This document shows, in pieces, positions 22,451-29,661 of a stretch of 29,661 nucleotides of DNA. The stretch covers positions 1-29,661 of the forward strand of contig JAKSTS010000012.1 in the NCBI GenBank assembly GCA_024402455.1, given 5' to 3'. The position numbers were made by a program, and so were the translations under genes. This DNA is from Treponemataceae bacterium. GTDB lineage: Bacteria; Spirochaetota; Spirochaetia; Treponematales; Treponemataceae. Position 1 is the stretch's first letter, and each line of letters begins with the position of its first letter. The notes below the pieces were generated by a model, which saw only the letters and a list, made by a program, of their open reading frames with translations, did not search any database and was not told the origin of the DNA.

Positions 22451-23243
22451 GAAAGCAATCAAAGATTTAACATTCACCGATGACTTTATGTTCGGTGAAA
22501 TCATGAAAAACAAGGAAATATGCAAAGGCGTCATAGAACGGCTGCTGCACATCAAAGTAGAAAAAGTAGAAATGATAACGCTGCAGAAAGACATTTCACC
22601 ATATTACGAAACGCGTGGCGTGCGCTTTGACGTATATGTCAAAGATTCAGATAAGGTGTATGACATAGAAATGCAGAATAAAAAATATGCAGAAATCGAA
22701 AAACGTACTCGCTATTATCAGTCAATGATAGACATAGACATGCTTGCCAAAGGTGCAAATTTCAAAGAGCTGAAAGATAGTTATATAATATTTATCTGTA
22801 AAAACGACCCGTTTGATCTTGGAGAATCATGCTATAAAACTAAAACAGTATTTGAAAAACACCCTGAGAAAATCTTTGATGACAAAACGCAGAAACTCTT
22901 TTATAATGCAAGTGCATACAGGAAAGAAACAGATTCGGAATTATACGCATTTTTGCAGTTTATAAGCACAAATATTCCAGAGGACGAATTTACGGATGAA
23001 ATCTTTGCCAAAGTTGAAGAAGCAAAGAAAAGTGAACAGTTCAGGAGTGATTATATGAGATGTAACATTCATGACTTTGATATAAGAGAAGAAGCAAAAA
23101 CAGAAAAAGCACTTGAAGCTGCTCGTAATATGCTTTTTGCAAACTTAGGTACAATAGAGCAAATTGCAACCGTACAAGGACTTCCCGTTGAAACCATACA
23201 GCAGCTTGCAGTAGAAATAAAAAACGAAGTGCCTGCAGAGTAA
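22449..23243 (+). CDS. Rpn-family recombination-promoting nuclease / putative transposase
   Basis: This 264-residue protein belongs to the PD-(D/E)XK group annotated as Rpn nuclease or 'PD-(D/E)XK nuclease family transposase'. The N-terminal FTDDFMFGEIMKNKEICKGVIERLLHIKV is typical. The likely catalytic residues are the Asp of RFDVYV and the Glu and Gln of DIEMQ (about 58-80). The RTRYYQSMID segment and a C-terminal helix (ARNMLFANLGTIEQIA) follow. E. coli relatives cut DNA and promote RecA-independent recombination. Whether this one moves DNA is unknown; no terminal repeats typical of an insertion sequence were found. Ribosome binding site AAAGAGG lies 7 bases before the ATG. A truncated sister copy lies upstream, and both are preceded by the same hairpin modules. 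Confidence 0.9.
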   Translation: MKAIKDLTFTDDFMFGEIMKNKEICKGVIERLLHIKVEKVEMITLQKDISPYYETRGVRFDVYVKDSDKVYDIEMQNKKYAEIEKRTRYYQSMIDIDMLAKGANFKELKDSYIIFICKNDPFDLGESCYKTKTVFEKHPEKIFDDKTQKLFYNASAYRKETDSELYAFLQFISTNIPEDEFTDEIFAKVEEAKKSEQFRSDYMRCNIHDFDIREEAKTEKALEAARNMLFANLGTIEQIATVQGLPVETIQQLAVEIKNEVPAE

Positions 23244-23292
23244 AGTTGTGCAAATGACAAGGAAACTGTCTGATAAGTTTAAAATATAGTGT

Positions 23293-23395
23293 CATTCCGA
23301 ATTTGTTTCGGAATCCATGTGCTATATTCAGCGAAGATGCTGAAATAAATTCAGCATGACATTGCTTATCAGGCAGCCCCGTCAGGTTGTGCAGC
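23293..23395. repeat. Dispersed repeat, copy B
   Basis: This is the second copy of the repeat at 19333-19435, in the same orientation and 3960 bases on. Here the first arm is also a clean hairpin, ATTCCGAA with TTCGGAAT. The element starts GTCAT and its hairpin part ends ATGAC. Confidence 0.85.
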
Positions 23396-23442
23396 TGCCG
23401 TTTGAACCAGCTGAAAGAAAAGTTCCAACGCTTTCAAGCATT
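23396..23442. repeat. Remnant of the hairpin-module element
   Basis: A GTTTGAACC start like that of copies R1 and R4 is followed after a few bases by AGTTCC and module e (AACGCTT, TC, AAGCATT at 23427-23442). Modules c and d are missing, as if lost by internal deletion. Confidence 0.55.
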
Positions 23443-23498
23443 AAAAAATTCTTTTTGAAGCCGTGTGCTTTTTTTGCAAGTGTGCCGATAATGTAATG

Positions 23499-24824
23499 AT
23501 GAAAACCAAAAATTTTTTCTGTAGAATTGTATTATCGCTTATCGTGTCAGGTTTTATGTTTGCTGACACAGGCATTTTGTCTATTCCTGATTCTTCATCC
23601 ATACGTGAACAGTCAATGGAAGCATGGTTGACGGCTCCAATTTCTGCAGTTATTGATAGAGAATGTGAAAATCTTCAGACTGATTTTGGACAAGTCTTTC
23701 AGATTCGTGCAGAACGCCAAGGTTCTGAACTTGCAATTATTTATGCACCGCGCGAAAATAACTATGATTTTCCGGCAAAAGCACCTGGTTCTTGGGTTGT
23801 TTACCGCGACTGTTCATCTGGAAAAATCTTGCGCATAAATGTTTATTTTCAGTTTGACAGCCGTGTTTATGTATGCCTTCGCCCGGACAGCCAGCCTAAA
23901 AAGCCAAAATCAGAAGTTGATTTGATTATTCATGGTGCTTATGCATGTCGCGGTGTTCCGCTCGGCATTCCTTTCAGCGATGTAATGAAACTTTCGTTCA
24001 GTGAACTTTTCAATTTGACAAAAGAAACTGTGCCGTGGGCATATGTAAAAGCTGATTCGCGCAATTATGTTAATAACCGCTACATGATAGAAAAAATTAA
24101 CCGCAAGCTTCCTCAGTTTGAATATATTGAAGATGCTGCCTATGATGAATTTGAAAATCCTGTATTTATTTCAACAGGCGAGGCAAGAAGCGGCACGCCT
24201 GGAAAAATCGGTGTAAACTGCAGCGGCTTTACAAAATGGGTAATTGATGGAATTACTATTGCACTTTCTGGAAGTGCAACAAAACTTGATGCAATTAAAG
24301 CACCTACAATAGATCTTTCTGAAACTTTGTACATGTCAAAAGCAGAAGAAGAGGAAATGTTCCGTTCTTATGACTGGATTAGAAATCTTGCTACTGCTGC
24401 TGTTTGTGCCGAACGTGACAAGGAATTTCCTGCCGGAACGCTTGGTGTAGATGTTCAGGTAAATCCTTTTGCAGGTTTAAAATCTGCAGACGGCACTGTG
24501 CGGAATGTTGGTTTTGTTCCAAAAGCTGGTTACGAAATCAATATGATTAAACCGCTTCTCTATGTTCTTGCTGCAACCGAGCCTGACATGCTTTATCTTG
24601 GTGCTGTAAAAACCTGCGAATGGAATACAGACAATGAGCCTGAAACATGGACATTCCATCATGACCTGGTTTTCTTCCCTTATTTTGATCAGGCTGGTGT
24701 CTGTCATATTGAAGTTTACGAAAGCGGTGTTGCAACTTCTTTTGATGATTTTGTTGCAGCAAATCAAGGAACTTATGTTTATCTTTGCCGTGTAAAATCA
24801 TCAAACTGTTTTCAGCCTCTTTGA
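23499..24824 (+). CDS. Exported protein with a cysteine-peptidase-like core
   Basis: The frame opens at a GTG (23463), but the signal peptide begins at MKTKNFFCRIVLSLIVSGFMFA, so I start at the ATG at 23499 (the adjacent ATG at 23496 is equally possible). The mature protein of about 420 residues is exported. The segment KIGVNCSGFTKWVIDG (Cys241) resembles the catalytic Cys and following helix of NlpC/P60 or papain-like folds. A later WTFHHDLVFF (His387-388) could supply the His. This is a motif-level guess: the family is otherwise unknown to me, and a non-enzymatic exported protein is possible. No ribosome binding site is seen; GATAAT ends 6 bases before the ATG at 23499. A terminator follows. 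Confidence 0.7.
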   Translation: MKTKNFFCRIVLSLIVSGFMFADTGILSIPDSSSIREQSMEAWLTAPISAVIDRECENLQTDFGQVFQIRAERQGSELAIIYAPRENNYDFPAKAPGSWVVYRDCSSGKILRINVYFQFDSRVYVCLRPDSQPKKPKSEVDLIIHGAYACRGVPLGIPFSDVMKLSFSELFNLTKETVPWAYVKADSRNYVNNRYMIEKINRKLPQFEYIEDAAYDEFENPVFISTGEARSGTPGKIGVNCSGFTKWVIDGITIALSGSATKLDAIKAPTIDLSETLYMSKAEEEEMFRSYDWIRNLATAAVCAERDKEFPAGTLGVDVQVNPFAGLKSADGTVRNVGFVPKAGYEINMIKPLLYVLAATEPDMLYLGAVKTCEWNTDNEPETWTFHHDLVFFPYFDQAGVCHIEVYESGVATSFDDFVAANQGTYVYLCRVKSSNCFQPL

Positions 24825-24859
24825 TTTTTCTGAAAATTCAATTCTGTTGACTCAAAAAA

Positions 24860-24911
24860 AATGCAGAAATTTCAGTTTTTTTGCTGAAGTTTTTGCATTG
24901 TAATTTTTTTT
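24860..24911 (+). terminator. Intrinsic terminator before the HAD gene
   Basis: AATGCA (24860-24865) pairs with TGCATT (24894-24899), and TTCAG with CTGAA inside, separated by small mismatches. A T run at 24904-24911 follows. Confidence 0.7.
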
Positions 24912-24913
24912 GA

Positions 24914-24942
24914 TAGACAGCAGCGCTTCTTTGTAGTATAAA
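24914..24942 (+). promoter_or_regulatory. Promoter of the HAD gene, predicted leaderless
   Basis: TAGACA (24914-24919), a 17-base spacer and TATAAA (24937-24942) are followed by 7 bases (TTAATAG) and the ATG at 24950. No Shine-Dalgarno sequence is present. Confidence 0.7.
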
Positions 24943-24949
24943 TTAATAG

Positions 24950-25624
24950 ATGAACTCATCTATAGAAGCTGTTGCATTTGATATTGACGGAACTCTTTAC
25001 GCTAATTGGCGCCTTTATGTACGCATTATGCCGTATTTTTTGCGTCATCTTCCTTTTTTTATTCAATACAACAAAGTCAGAAAAGTTCTTCACCGTACGG
25101 CTCCTCTGCCAGATTTTTATGAATATCAGGCAAGACTTTTATCAGAGAACATGCATATCTCTGTAGAAGACGCCCGTGCAAAAATAGACAGAATCATTTA
25201 TAAAGGTCTGGTTAAATTTTTTATTGAATTAAAGCCATATCCTCATATAAAAGAAACTTTTGAATCTTTTCAAAAAGCTGGCCTGAAACTTGCAATCCTT
25301 TCAGATTTTCCGCCTGAACAGAAAGGTGATATCTGGGGGCTTGCGCCTTTGTGTTCTGCTGTTTTGGGTTCTGAAGCATGCGGAGCATTGAAGCCGTCAA
25401 AATATGCTTTTGGCCTTCTGGCAAGAGAATTAAATGTTGCGCCAGAAAAGATTCTTTACGTTGGCAACAACCTGTATGCAGATATTTATGGTGCAAAACA
25501 GGCTGGAATGAAAACTGCTTATATTTTGCCTTTCTGGAAAAGCATTTTCGGCATAAAAGGTGGAAAACATGCAGATATTTCTTTTAAAAACTATCGCCAA
25601 TTGAAAAATCTTGTGTTAGAATGA
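24950..25624 (+). CDS. HAD-superfamily hydrolase
   Basis: This 224-residue cytoplasmic protein has the four HAD motifs. Motif I is DIDGTLY, with the nucleophile Asp at about residue 11 and the acid Asp two residues on. Motif II is the Ser of LAILSDFPPEQ, motif III the Lys of ALKPSKYAF, and motif IV VGNNLYADIYGAKQAG. A helical cap lies between motifs I and II (about 20-100), as in subfamily I phosphatases such as phosphoglycolate phosphatase or YjjG. The substrate cannot be read from sequence. It stands alone between a terminator and the promoter of the coiled-coil gene. Confidence 0.92.
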   Translation: MNSSIEAVAFDIDGTLYANWRLYVRIMPYFLRHLPFFIQYNKVRKVLHRTAPLPDFYEYQARLLSENMHISVEDARAKIDRIIYKGLVKFFIELKPYPHIKETFESFQKAGLKLAILSDFPPEQKGDIWGLAPLCSAVLGSEACGALKPSKYAFGLLARELNVAPEKILYVGNNLYADIYGAKQAGMKTAYILPFWKSIFGIKGGKHADISFKNYRQLKNLVLE

Positions 25625-25656
25625 AAAATATGTTTTAATAAAAGCAGTTTTTTAAA

Positions 25657-25685
25657 TTGTACATAAATTCGTATTAATATAGAAT
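25657..25685 (+). promoter_or_regulatory. Promoter of the coiled-coil protein gene
   Basis: TTGTAC (25657-25662), a 17-base spacer and TAGAAT (25680-25685) lie 18 bases before the ATG at 25704. A GGGTGGGG ribosome binding site lies between, so this gene has a short normal leader. Confidence 0.55.
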
Positions 25686-25703
25686 AAAATTGGGTGGGGT
25701 CCG

Positions 25704-28700
25704 ATGATTGGTAATATTATAACGTTTTTTGCGTGTCTTGCTTTGGTTCTTATCTTCCGTCAGATGGATGCAAACAACAAGTCTATTGATAAGGTCAAAC
25801 GTTTTAGTGACAAACTCAAAGAAGATCTTGATGCATACTTTGAAGGCAGAAGTCAGTCTTTGCAGAATGCGGCTATTGATCTTGAAACAAAACAGACACA
25901 GGCAATTGCTTCTGTAAAACGGCTTCAAAAATTTGAAGAAGATTTCGCGGTTCGTTCTAAAGAAACAGAGGACCGCATCAATGCTCTTTCTGAAGTTGAA
26001 ACACGTATTGATGGATATGATTCAATTATTAAAGACTTAATTGACAAAACTGGCCGCGCAGAAGAAAATCTTCAGCACCTTTCTGCACAGTCAAAGCATT
26101 TCGACAGTACTTTCAAACGAATTAAAGAACTGCAGGATAAGCTTGTTGAAGTTGATGCTGCAATTCCTGGTTTGACAGATCATTTTTCTCAGCAGAATCA
26201 GGAGCATTTGCAGAAAATCGGTGCAACTCTTCTTGATGAATATAATGAACGTACAGAAGTTATTGCAAAACAGTACGAAGCATATACACAAAAGTGTGCA
26301 CAGCTTTTGACAGAAGTAGACCAGAAAATTCAGGCTTCTTTTGATGCTGCAAATAAAAAGGCAACCGTGCTTGAAGATGCTGTTTTCAAACAGCTGCAGG
26401 AACAGTCTAACCGCCGCAAGGATGAATATATTGCTGCTGTTGAAGACAAGAATGTTACAATCCGCAAATCTATTGAAGCTCAGATTAATGAAATTCAGGA
26501 TTATGCAAAGAAGTTCAGAAACCAGCTTGGCCTCGAAATGGGTGCATACGAAGAATCTGTACGCACAGACATGCAGAATATTTCTTCTAAATTTCAAGAT
26601 ACTTTGCAGATGCTTGATAATCGTGTAGCTGATTTTGAAAGAACAACTGTTGAAAGAATTGAAGATTTTAATGCCCGTCTTGATAGCAACGACATGCGTA
26701 TCGAATCATCTTTCAACGAAACAGAACATAAAATTGCAACTTTCAAAGAAGATATCAAACAGAATATCAAACAGGTTGCAGCAGCTCTTGAAGATATGAA
26801 CGGTGAATTCTCTGCAAAGACTCTGGAACTTCAGACTAATTTCGGCAATGTTGAAGCAAAGCTTCAGGGAACAGCTGATGAAAAGATTCAGGAAATTGAA
26901 TCTGCACTACATGACCAGATTGCCGGTCTTGAACGTGAAATGACATCTTCTTATGACAGGGTTTCTGGCGATCTTGAAACAAAGAACACTACATTGCTCA
27001 ACGAAATTGCAACCCGTTTTGAAGCTTATCAAGCTGATGTAATGTATAGATTTAAATCATTTGATAAATTTTCTTCTGATGTTAATTTGCTTGAAGAACA
27101 GCTTCGTGAAAGCATGGAAAAAATTAAATCTGAAATTGCAAATGAATTTGAAACATTCAGCCATGAACAGCAGGAAAAACAGGCTGCATTTGAGCAGGCT
27201 GTTCAGCAGGGCACGGCAGATATTTCAAACGGTTTGCAGAATCTTGAAACAGAACTTAATAATCTTAAAGCACAGGCTACGACAAACGTTTCTGAAAAAC
27301 TCAAGCTGTTTGAAGATGATTTCTTTAATGACCTGAATAAAAAAGGCGAGTTTGTCAACGTTGAATTGAATAAGTGGACTGAGTCAATGGAAGAAAGACT
27401 CAATACACTTGCAGCAGCTTCAGAAGATGACAGACATAAAATTGAGCTTCAGTATGCTGAAGACATGAAAGTTCGTCTTGCTGAATTTGCTGACCGTTTC
27501 AAAGACCAGACTGGTCGTTTTGAAACACAGCTTCAAAGTCTTGACAGTTCTTTGCAGGACAAACTTGCTGAATATGAAACAAATATTAAAGAATTTGTTG
27601 ACCAGTCACAGGCTGCACTTGATGAAGCAAAAGTTTCTTCAAATGAGCATATCAGGGCAGCTCTTGATACACATTCTGCTGAAATCCAGGAACAGCTTGG
27701 AAATCAGCGCCGTGATTTGACTGCTCAGATTAAGACAATCTTTACTGATGTTGATTCAACCAGAGAAAAGACAGAAGCTTCTCTTGAATCTGTTAAGACA
27801 GATTTTGAAACATGGCGTGAAAGACTTTCTGTTCAGTTCAATGAATATAAAGAAGCTTTTGATGAGAAAATTGCAAATCTTGAAAGCAGTTCAAAAGAAA
27901 AGCTTGAACAGGTTGGCAGTTCATTCTCGGTTGATATTGAAAATTACACGGCAAAAGCCCGTGAAGAAAAAGACCGCATTGCTAATGAGCTTGATGATTT
28001 GCGCTCTCAGATGGACCGTTCCGTTGCTGGATTTGATGCAAGAGCAACAGAAGCAATGGAAGAATTCAAAAAATCATACGAGGGTATGCTTGAAGAAACT
28101 GCACAGAAGATTCGTGAGCAGAATATGGAAGCAGATCAGAAAATGCGCGATCTTAAGGCTCAGGCACAGGAGATTCGCGATAAAACTGAAGCAACCCAGG
28201 AAAAAATGCGTCTTAAGATGCAGACAGATGCAAACGCAATCAACCTTACAATGGACGATGTTGATAAGCAGACTCAATTGTTTGATAAAGCTGATGAGCT
28301 TAAAAATGACCTTGAAGGTAAACTTGAAGCTCTTAAAACAGAAATTACACGTGTTGAATCATTCCGTCAGGTTGCAAATGACCTTGAACAGGAATTCCTT
28401 AAAATCAGACGAATGGAAGACGAAGTTTCTCAGAAGCTCAATAAATTCGGTACTGAAAAGAAACGCATTGAAATTATCGAAGACAATTTCAACAATCTGC
28501 TTACAATGTCATCAAACATGGATCAGAAGATTGCAGAGCTGCGTAACTCTAACGATGATTTGCAGGAACTTCAGCTTGAAATCAGACGTTATCAAGATTC
28601 AATTACAGATATTTCTGGACGATATGACCGTCTTGAAAAGAAGAATGATGTTCTTGAACAGACTATGGCTGGTATTGACCGTTCATTTGAAAACCTTCAG

Positions 28701-29168
28701 CAGATTGAAAAACGAATTGCAGCCTGCGATCTTGAAGCAAAGAAACTGCCGGAACAGGTTGCTGATATCAAAAAATCTGTTGATAAGCTCCTGGACGGCA
28801 ATACACGTGTAAATGAAGCTGTAGAAAGACTTGCATCTCTTGATGTTATCTTGAAAGATACAGAAACTAGAATTAATGAAATGCAGAAAGCCCGTGAATG
28901 GCTTGCAAGAACCGAAACACGCATTAATGAGATTTCTAAAGAGGCTCAGGAACAGGTTAAGATTATGGGTGACTTGCTCAAGAATGAACCGCAGCGTGGT
29001 GGTGTTCAAAAGCCTAGGGGAGAAGAGGGTGCTCCTTCTATTCAGCAGCGTGACACAGTTGTTAAACTTGCAAAGTCAGGCTGGGGTGTAGATGAGATTG
29101 CTTCTCGTATGCATATTTCGCGTGGTGAAGTTGAACTTATTCTTGAGCTTAACACCGGCGTAAAATGA
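25704..29168 (+). CDS. Giant coiled-coil protein, SpiroCoCo type
   Basis: This 1154-residue protein has a membrane helix at the extreme N-terminus (IGNIITFFACLALVLIF, 2-18), then about 1,070 residues of almost unbroken coiled coil rich in Glu, Lys, Gln, Asp and Ala with few Pro or Gly. It ends in a compact segment (VVKLAKSGWGVDEIASRMHISRGEVELILEL, about 1118-1148) that reads like a helix-turn-helix, as in the DUF6115 tails of some flagellum-associated membrane proteins. Annotators call similar spirochaete proteins 'SpiroCoCo family'. A structural role, membrane-tethered and reaching into the cytoplasm, is plausible but unproven. Long out-of-frame readings inside it are shadows. carD follows after a structured, non-coding 244-base gap. 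Confidence 0.88.
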   Translation: MIGNIITFFACLALVLIFRQMDANNKSIDKVKRFSDKLKEDLDAYFEGRSQSLQNAAIDLETKQTQAIASVKRLQKFEEDFAVRSKETEDRINALSEVETRIDGYDSIIKDLIDKTGRAEENLQHLSAQSKHFDSTFKRIKELQDKLVEVDAAIPGLTDHFSQQNQEHLQKIGATLLDEYNERTEVIAKQYEAYTQKCAQLLTEVDQKIQASFDAANKKATVLEDAVFKQLQEQSNRRKDEYIAAVEDKNVTIRKSIEAQINEIQDYAKKFRNQLGLEMGAYEESVRTDMQNISSKFQDTLQMLDNRVADFERTTVERIEDFNARLDSNDMRIESSFNETEHKIATFKEDIKQNIKQVAAALEDMNGEFSAKTLELQTNFGNVEAKLQGTADEKIQEIESALHDQIAGLEREMTSSYDRVSGDLETKNTTLLNEIATRFEAYQADVMYRFKSFDKFSSDVNLLEEQLRESMEKIKSEIANEFETFSHEQQEKQAAFEQAVQQGTADISNGLQNLETELNNLKAQATTNVSEKLKLFEDDFFNDLNKKGEFVNVELNKWTESMEERLNTLAAASEDDRHKIELQYAEDMKVRLAEFADRFKDQTGRFETQLQSLDSSLQDKLAEYETNIKEFVDQSQAALDEAKVSSNEHIRAALDTHSAEIQEQLGNQRRDLTAQIKTIFTDVDSTREKTEASLESVKTDFETWRERLSVQFNEYKEAFDEKIANLESSSKEKLEQVGSSFSVDIENYTAKAREEKDRIANELDDLRSQMDRSVAGFDARATEAMEEFKKSYEGMLEETAQKIREQNMEADQKMRDLKAQAQEIRDKTEATQEKMRLKMQTDANAINLTMDDVDKQTQLFDKADELKNDLEGKLEALKTEITRVESFRQVANDLEQEFLKIRRMEDEVSQKLNKFGTEKKRIEIIEDNFNNLLTMSSNMDQKIAELRNSNDDLQELQLEIRRYQDSITDISGRYDRLEKKNDVLEQTMAGIDRSFENLQQIEKRIAACDLEAKKLPEQVADIKKSVDKLLDGNTRVNEAVERLASLDVILKDTETRINEMQKAREWLARTETRINEISKEAQEQVKIMGDLLKNEPQRGGVQKPRGEEGAPSIQQRDTVVKLAKSGWGVDEIASRMHISRGEVELILELNTGVK

Positions 29169-29169
29169 G

Positions 29170-29212
29170 TCTTATAGCACAACAAATAGGTTTTTGTTGT
29201 TAATCTATAAGA
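29170..29212 (+). repeat. Two-part hairpin just after the coiled-coil gene
   Basis: TCTTATAG (29170-29177) pairs perfectly with CTATAAGA (29205-29212), and inside it ACAACAAA (29179-29186) pairs with TTTGTTGT (29193-29200). A T run follows only after 8 more bases, so it is not a standard terminator. It may stabilise the mRNA end. Confidence 0.55.
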
Positions 29213-29303
29213 GCAGCAGTTTTTTCCTTTGTGTTATTGCTGCTGGTTAGTTTGTTACACTAAATTAGGCGTTCTGCTTATCTGGGTGGGAGGGCATGAA
29301 CCC

Positions 29304-29346
29304 AAACCTCTGAAAAGGTAAAACTTTTCAGAGGTTTTCTTTTTTT
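29304..29346 (+). terminator. Very strong intrinsic terminator
   Basis: Fourteen perfect pairs join AAACCTCTGAAAAG (29304-29317) to CTTTTCAGAGGTTT (29324-29337), followed by a T-rich tail to 29346. It ends the coiled-coil transcript or a short RNA starting around 29265; the second is only a possibility. Confidence 0.92.
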
Positions 29347-29376
29347 AAACTGCTTTGCATGTACTTTTAGACGCCT

Positions 29377-29405
29377 TTGACCCATATGCAATTTTGTGGT
29401 ATAAT
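29377..29405 (+). promoter_or_regulatory. Promoter of carD, predicted leaderless
   Basis: TTGACC (29377-29382), a 17-base spacer and a perfect TATAAT (29400-29405) are followed by 7 bases (TACCTCT) and the ATG at 29413. No Shine-Dalgarno sequence is present. Confidence 0.8.
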
Positions 29406-29412
29406 TACCTCT

Positions 29413-29661
29413 ATGAGTGATTCTTCTATGTATGAAATTAATCAAAAAATTGTTTATCCAAGTCAAGGTGTCGGTAGGATTACAGACATTACCGAAAAGA
29501 AATTTAAAGATAAGTTTTTGAAGTATTATGTCATTTATCTTGAAGTTTCTGATATGACAATTATGGTACCTGTTGAAAAGGTTGCAGATTTAGGAATTAG
29601 AGCCATTGTTTCTGAAGAAGAAGCATTAAAAGCTCTTGATCTTATTTCAGAAGAGTTTGAA
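29413..29661 (+). CDS. carD: CarD-family transcriptional regulator (3' end off window)
   Basis: The first 83 residues are present and the frame is open to the window edge. The start MSDSSMYEINQKIVYPSQGVGRITDI, with YVIYLEVSDMTIMVPVEKVADLGIRAIV after it, is the Tudor-like RNA-polymerase-interaction domain of CarD/CdnL proteins. These bind the beta subunit and stabilise open promoter complexes rather than acting at specific operators. A helical DNA-binding half should follow outside the window. The ATG at 29413 lies exactly 7 bases after a consensus -10 box and has no ribosome binding site. It is separated from the coiled-coil gene by a strong terminator, so it is transcribed on its own. Confidence 0.92.
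   Translation, partial: MSDSSMYEINQKIVYPSQGVGRITDITEKKFKDKFLKYYVIYLEVSDMTIMVPVEKVADLGIRAIVSEEEALKALDLISEEFE

Noticed and set aside
27748..28812. 354-residue open frame inside the coiled-coil gene
   Set aside because: It is a +1 frame reading of the coiled-coil coding sequence; the in-frame protein has clear heptad character and the shadow has no start signals.

Overview
The window most likely comes from a Treponema-like spirochaete, probably a gut or rumen lineage (inference). The main evidence is a FliG-type rotor protein with a very long Gln/Pro-rich front end, a giant coiled-coil protein of the type annotated in spirochaetes as SpiroCoCo, a CarD-family regulator, FecR-domain and lipoprotein exports, and several Rpn-type (PD-(D/E)XK) nuclease/transposase genes in repeat-rich DNA. 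Composition is AT-rich. I saw no rRNA, tRNA or CRISPR array.

Layout. 1-2457 (minus): a two-gene signalling operon, a CheY-like receiver followed by a large periplasmic-binding sensor that runs off the left edge. 3.0-6.6 kb (plus): an exported FecR-domain protein and a FliG1-like protein. 6.6-7.2 kb: a cluster of hairpins and terminators, then a structured leader before a small gene and a tocopherol-cyclase-like gene. 8.7-13.6 kb (minus): clpB and a PcrA/UvrD-type helicase. 13.76-15.94 kb: a small AT-rich islet with two exported or membrane proteins and an XRE regulator, bounded by two copies of the 3' end of an ABC-F gene. 15.9-19.2 kb (minus): a DEAD-box RNA helicase and that ABC-F ATPase, 12 bases apart. 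19.3-23.5 kb: a mosaic of hairpin repeats holding a secreted lipoprotein, one truncated rpn gene and one intact rpn gene. 23.5-29.7 kb (plus): an exported cysteine-peptidase-like protein, a HAD phosphatase, the coiled-coil giant, a structured 3' region and the start of carD.

Three themes cut across the genes. (1) A family of intergenic hairpin modules recurs at four or five places. The stems change sequence while both arms change together, and one module set abuts the break in the truncated rpn gene. (2) At least four genes (fliG-like, helicase, HAD, carD) have a sigma-70 promoter whose -10 box ends exactly 7 bases before the ATG and have no Shine-Dalgarno sequence, so they look leaderless. 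(3) At other genes (fecR-like and both rpn copies) the Shine-Dalgarno sequence sits in the loop of a short perfect hairpin.

The core genes (ClpB, PcrA-like helicase, DEAD-box helicase, ABC-F, CarD) are ordinary housekeeping functions. The repeats, the rpn genes and the islet are the accessory part and carry most of what is new here.
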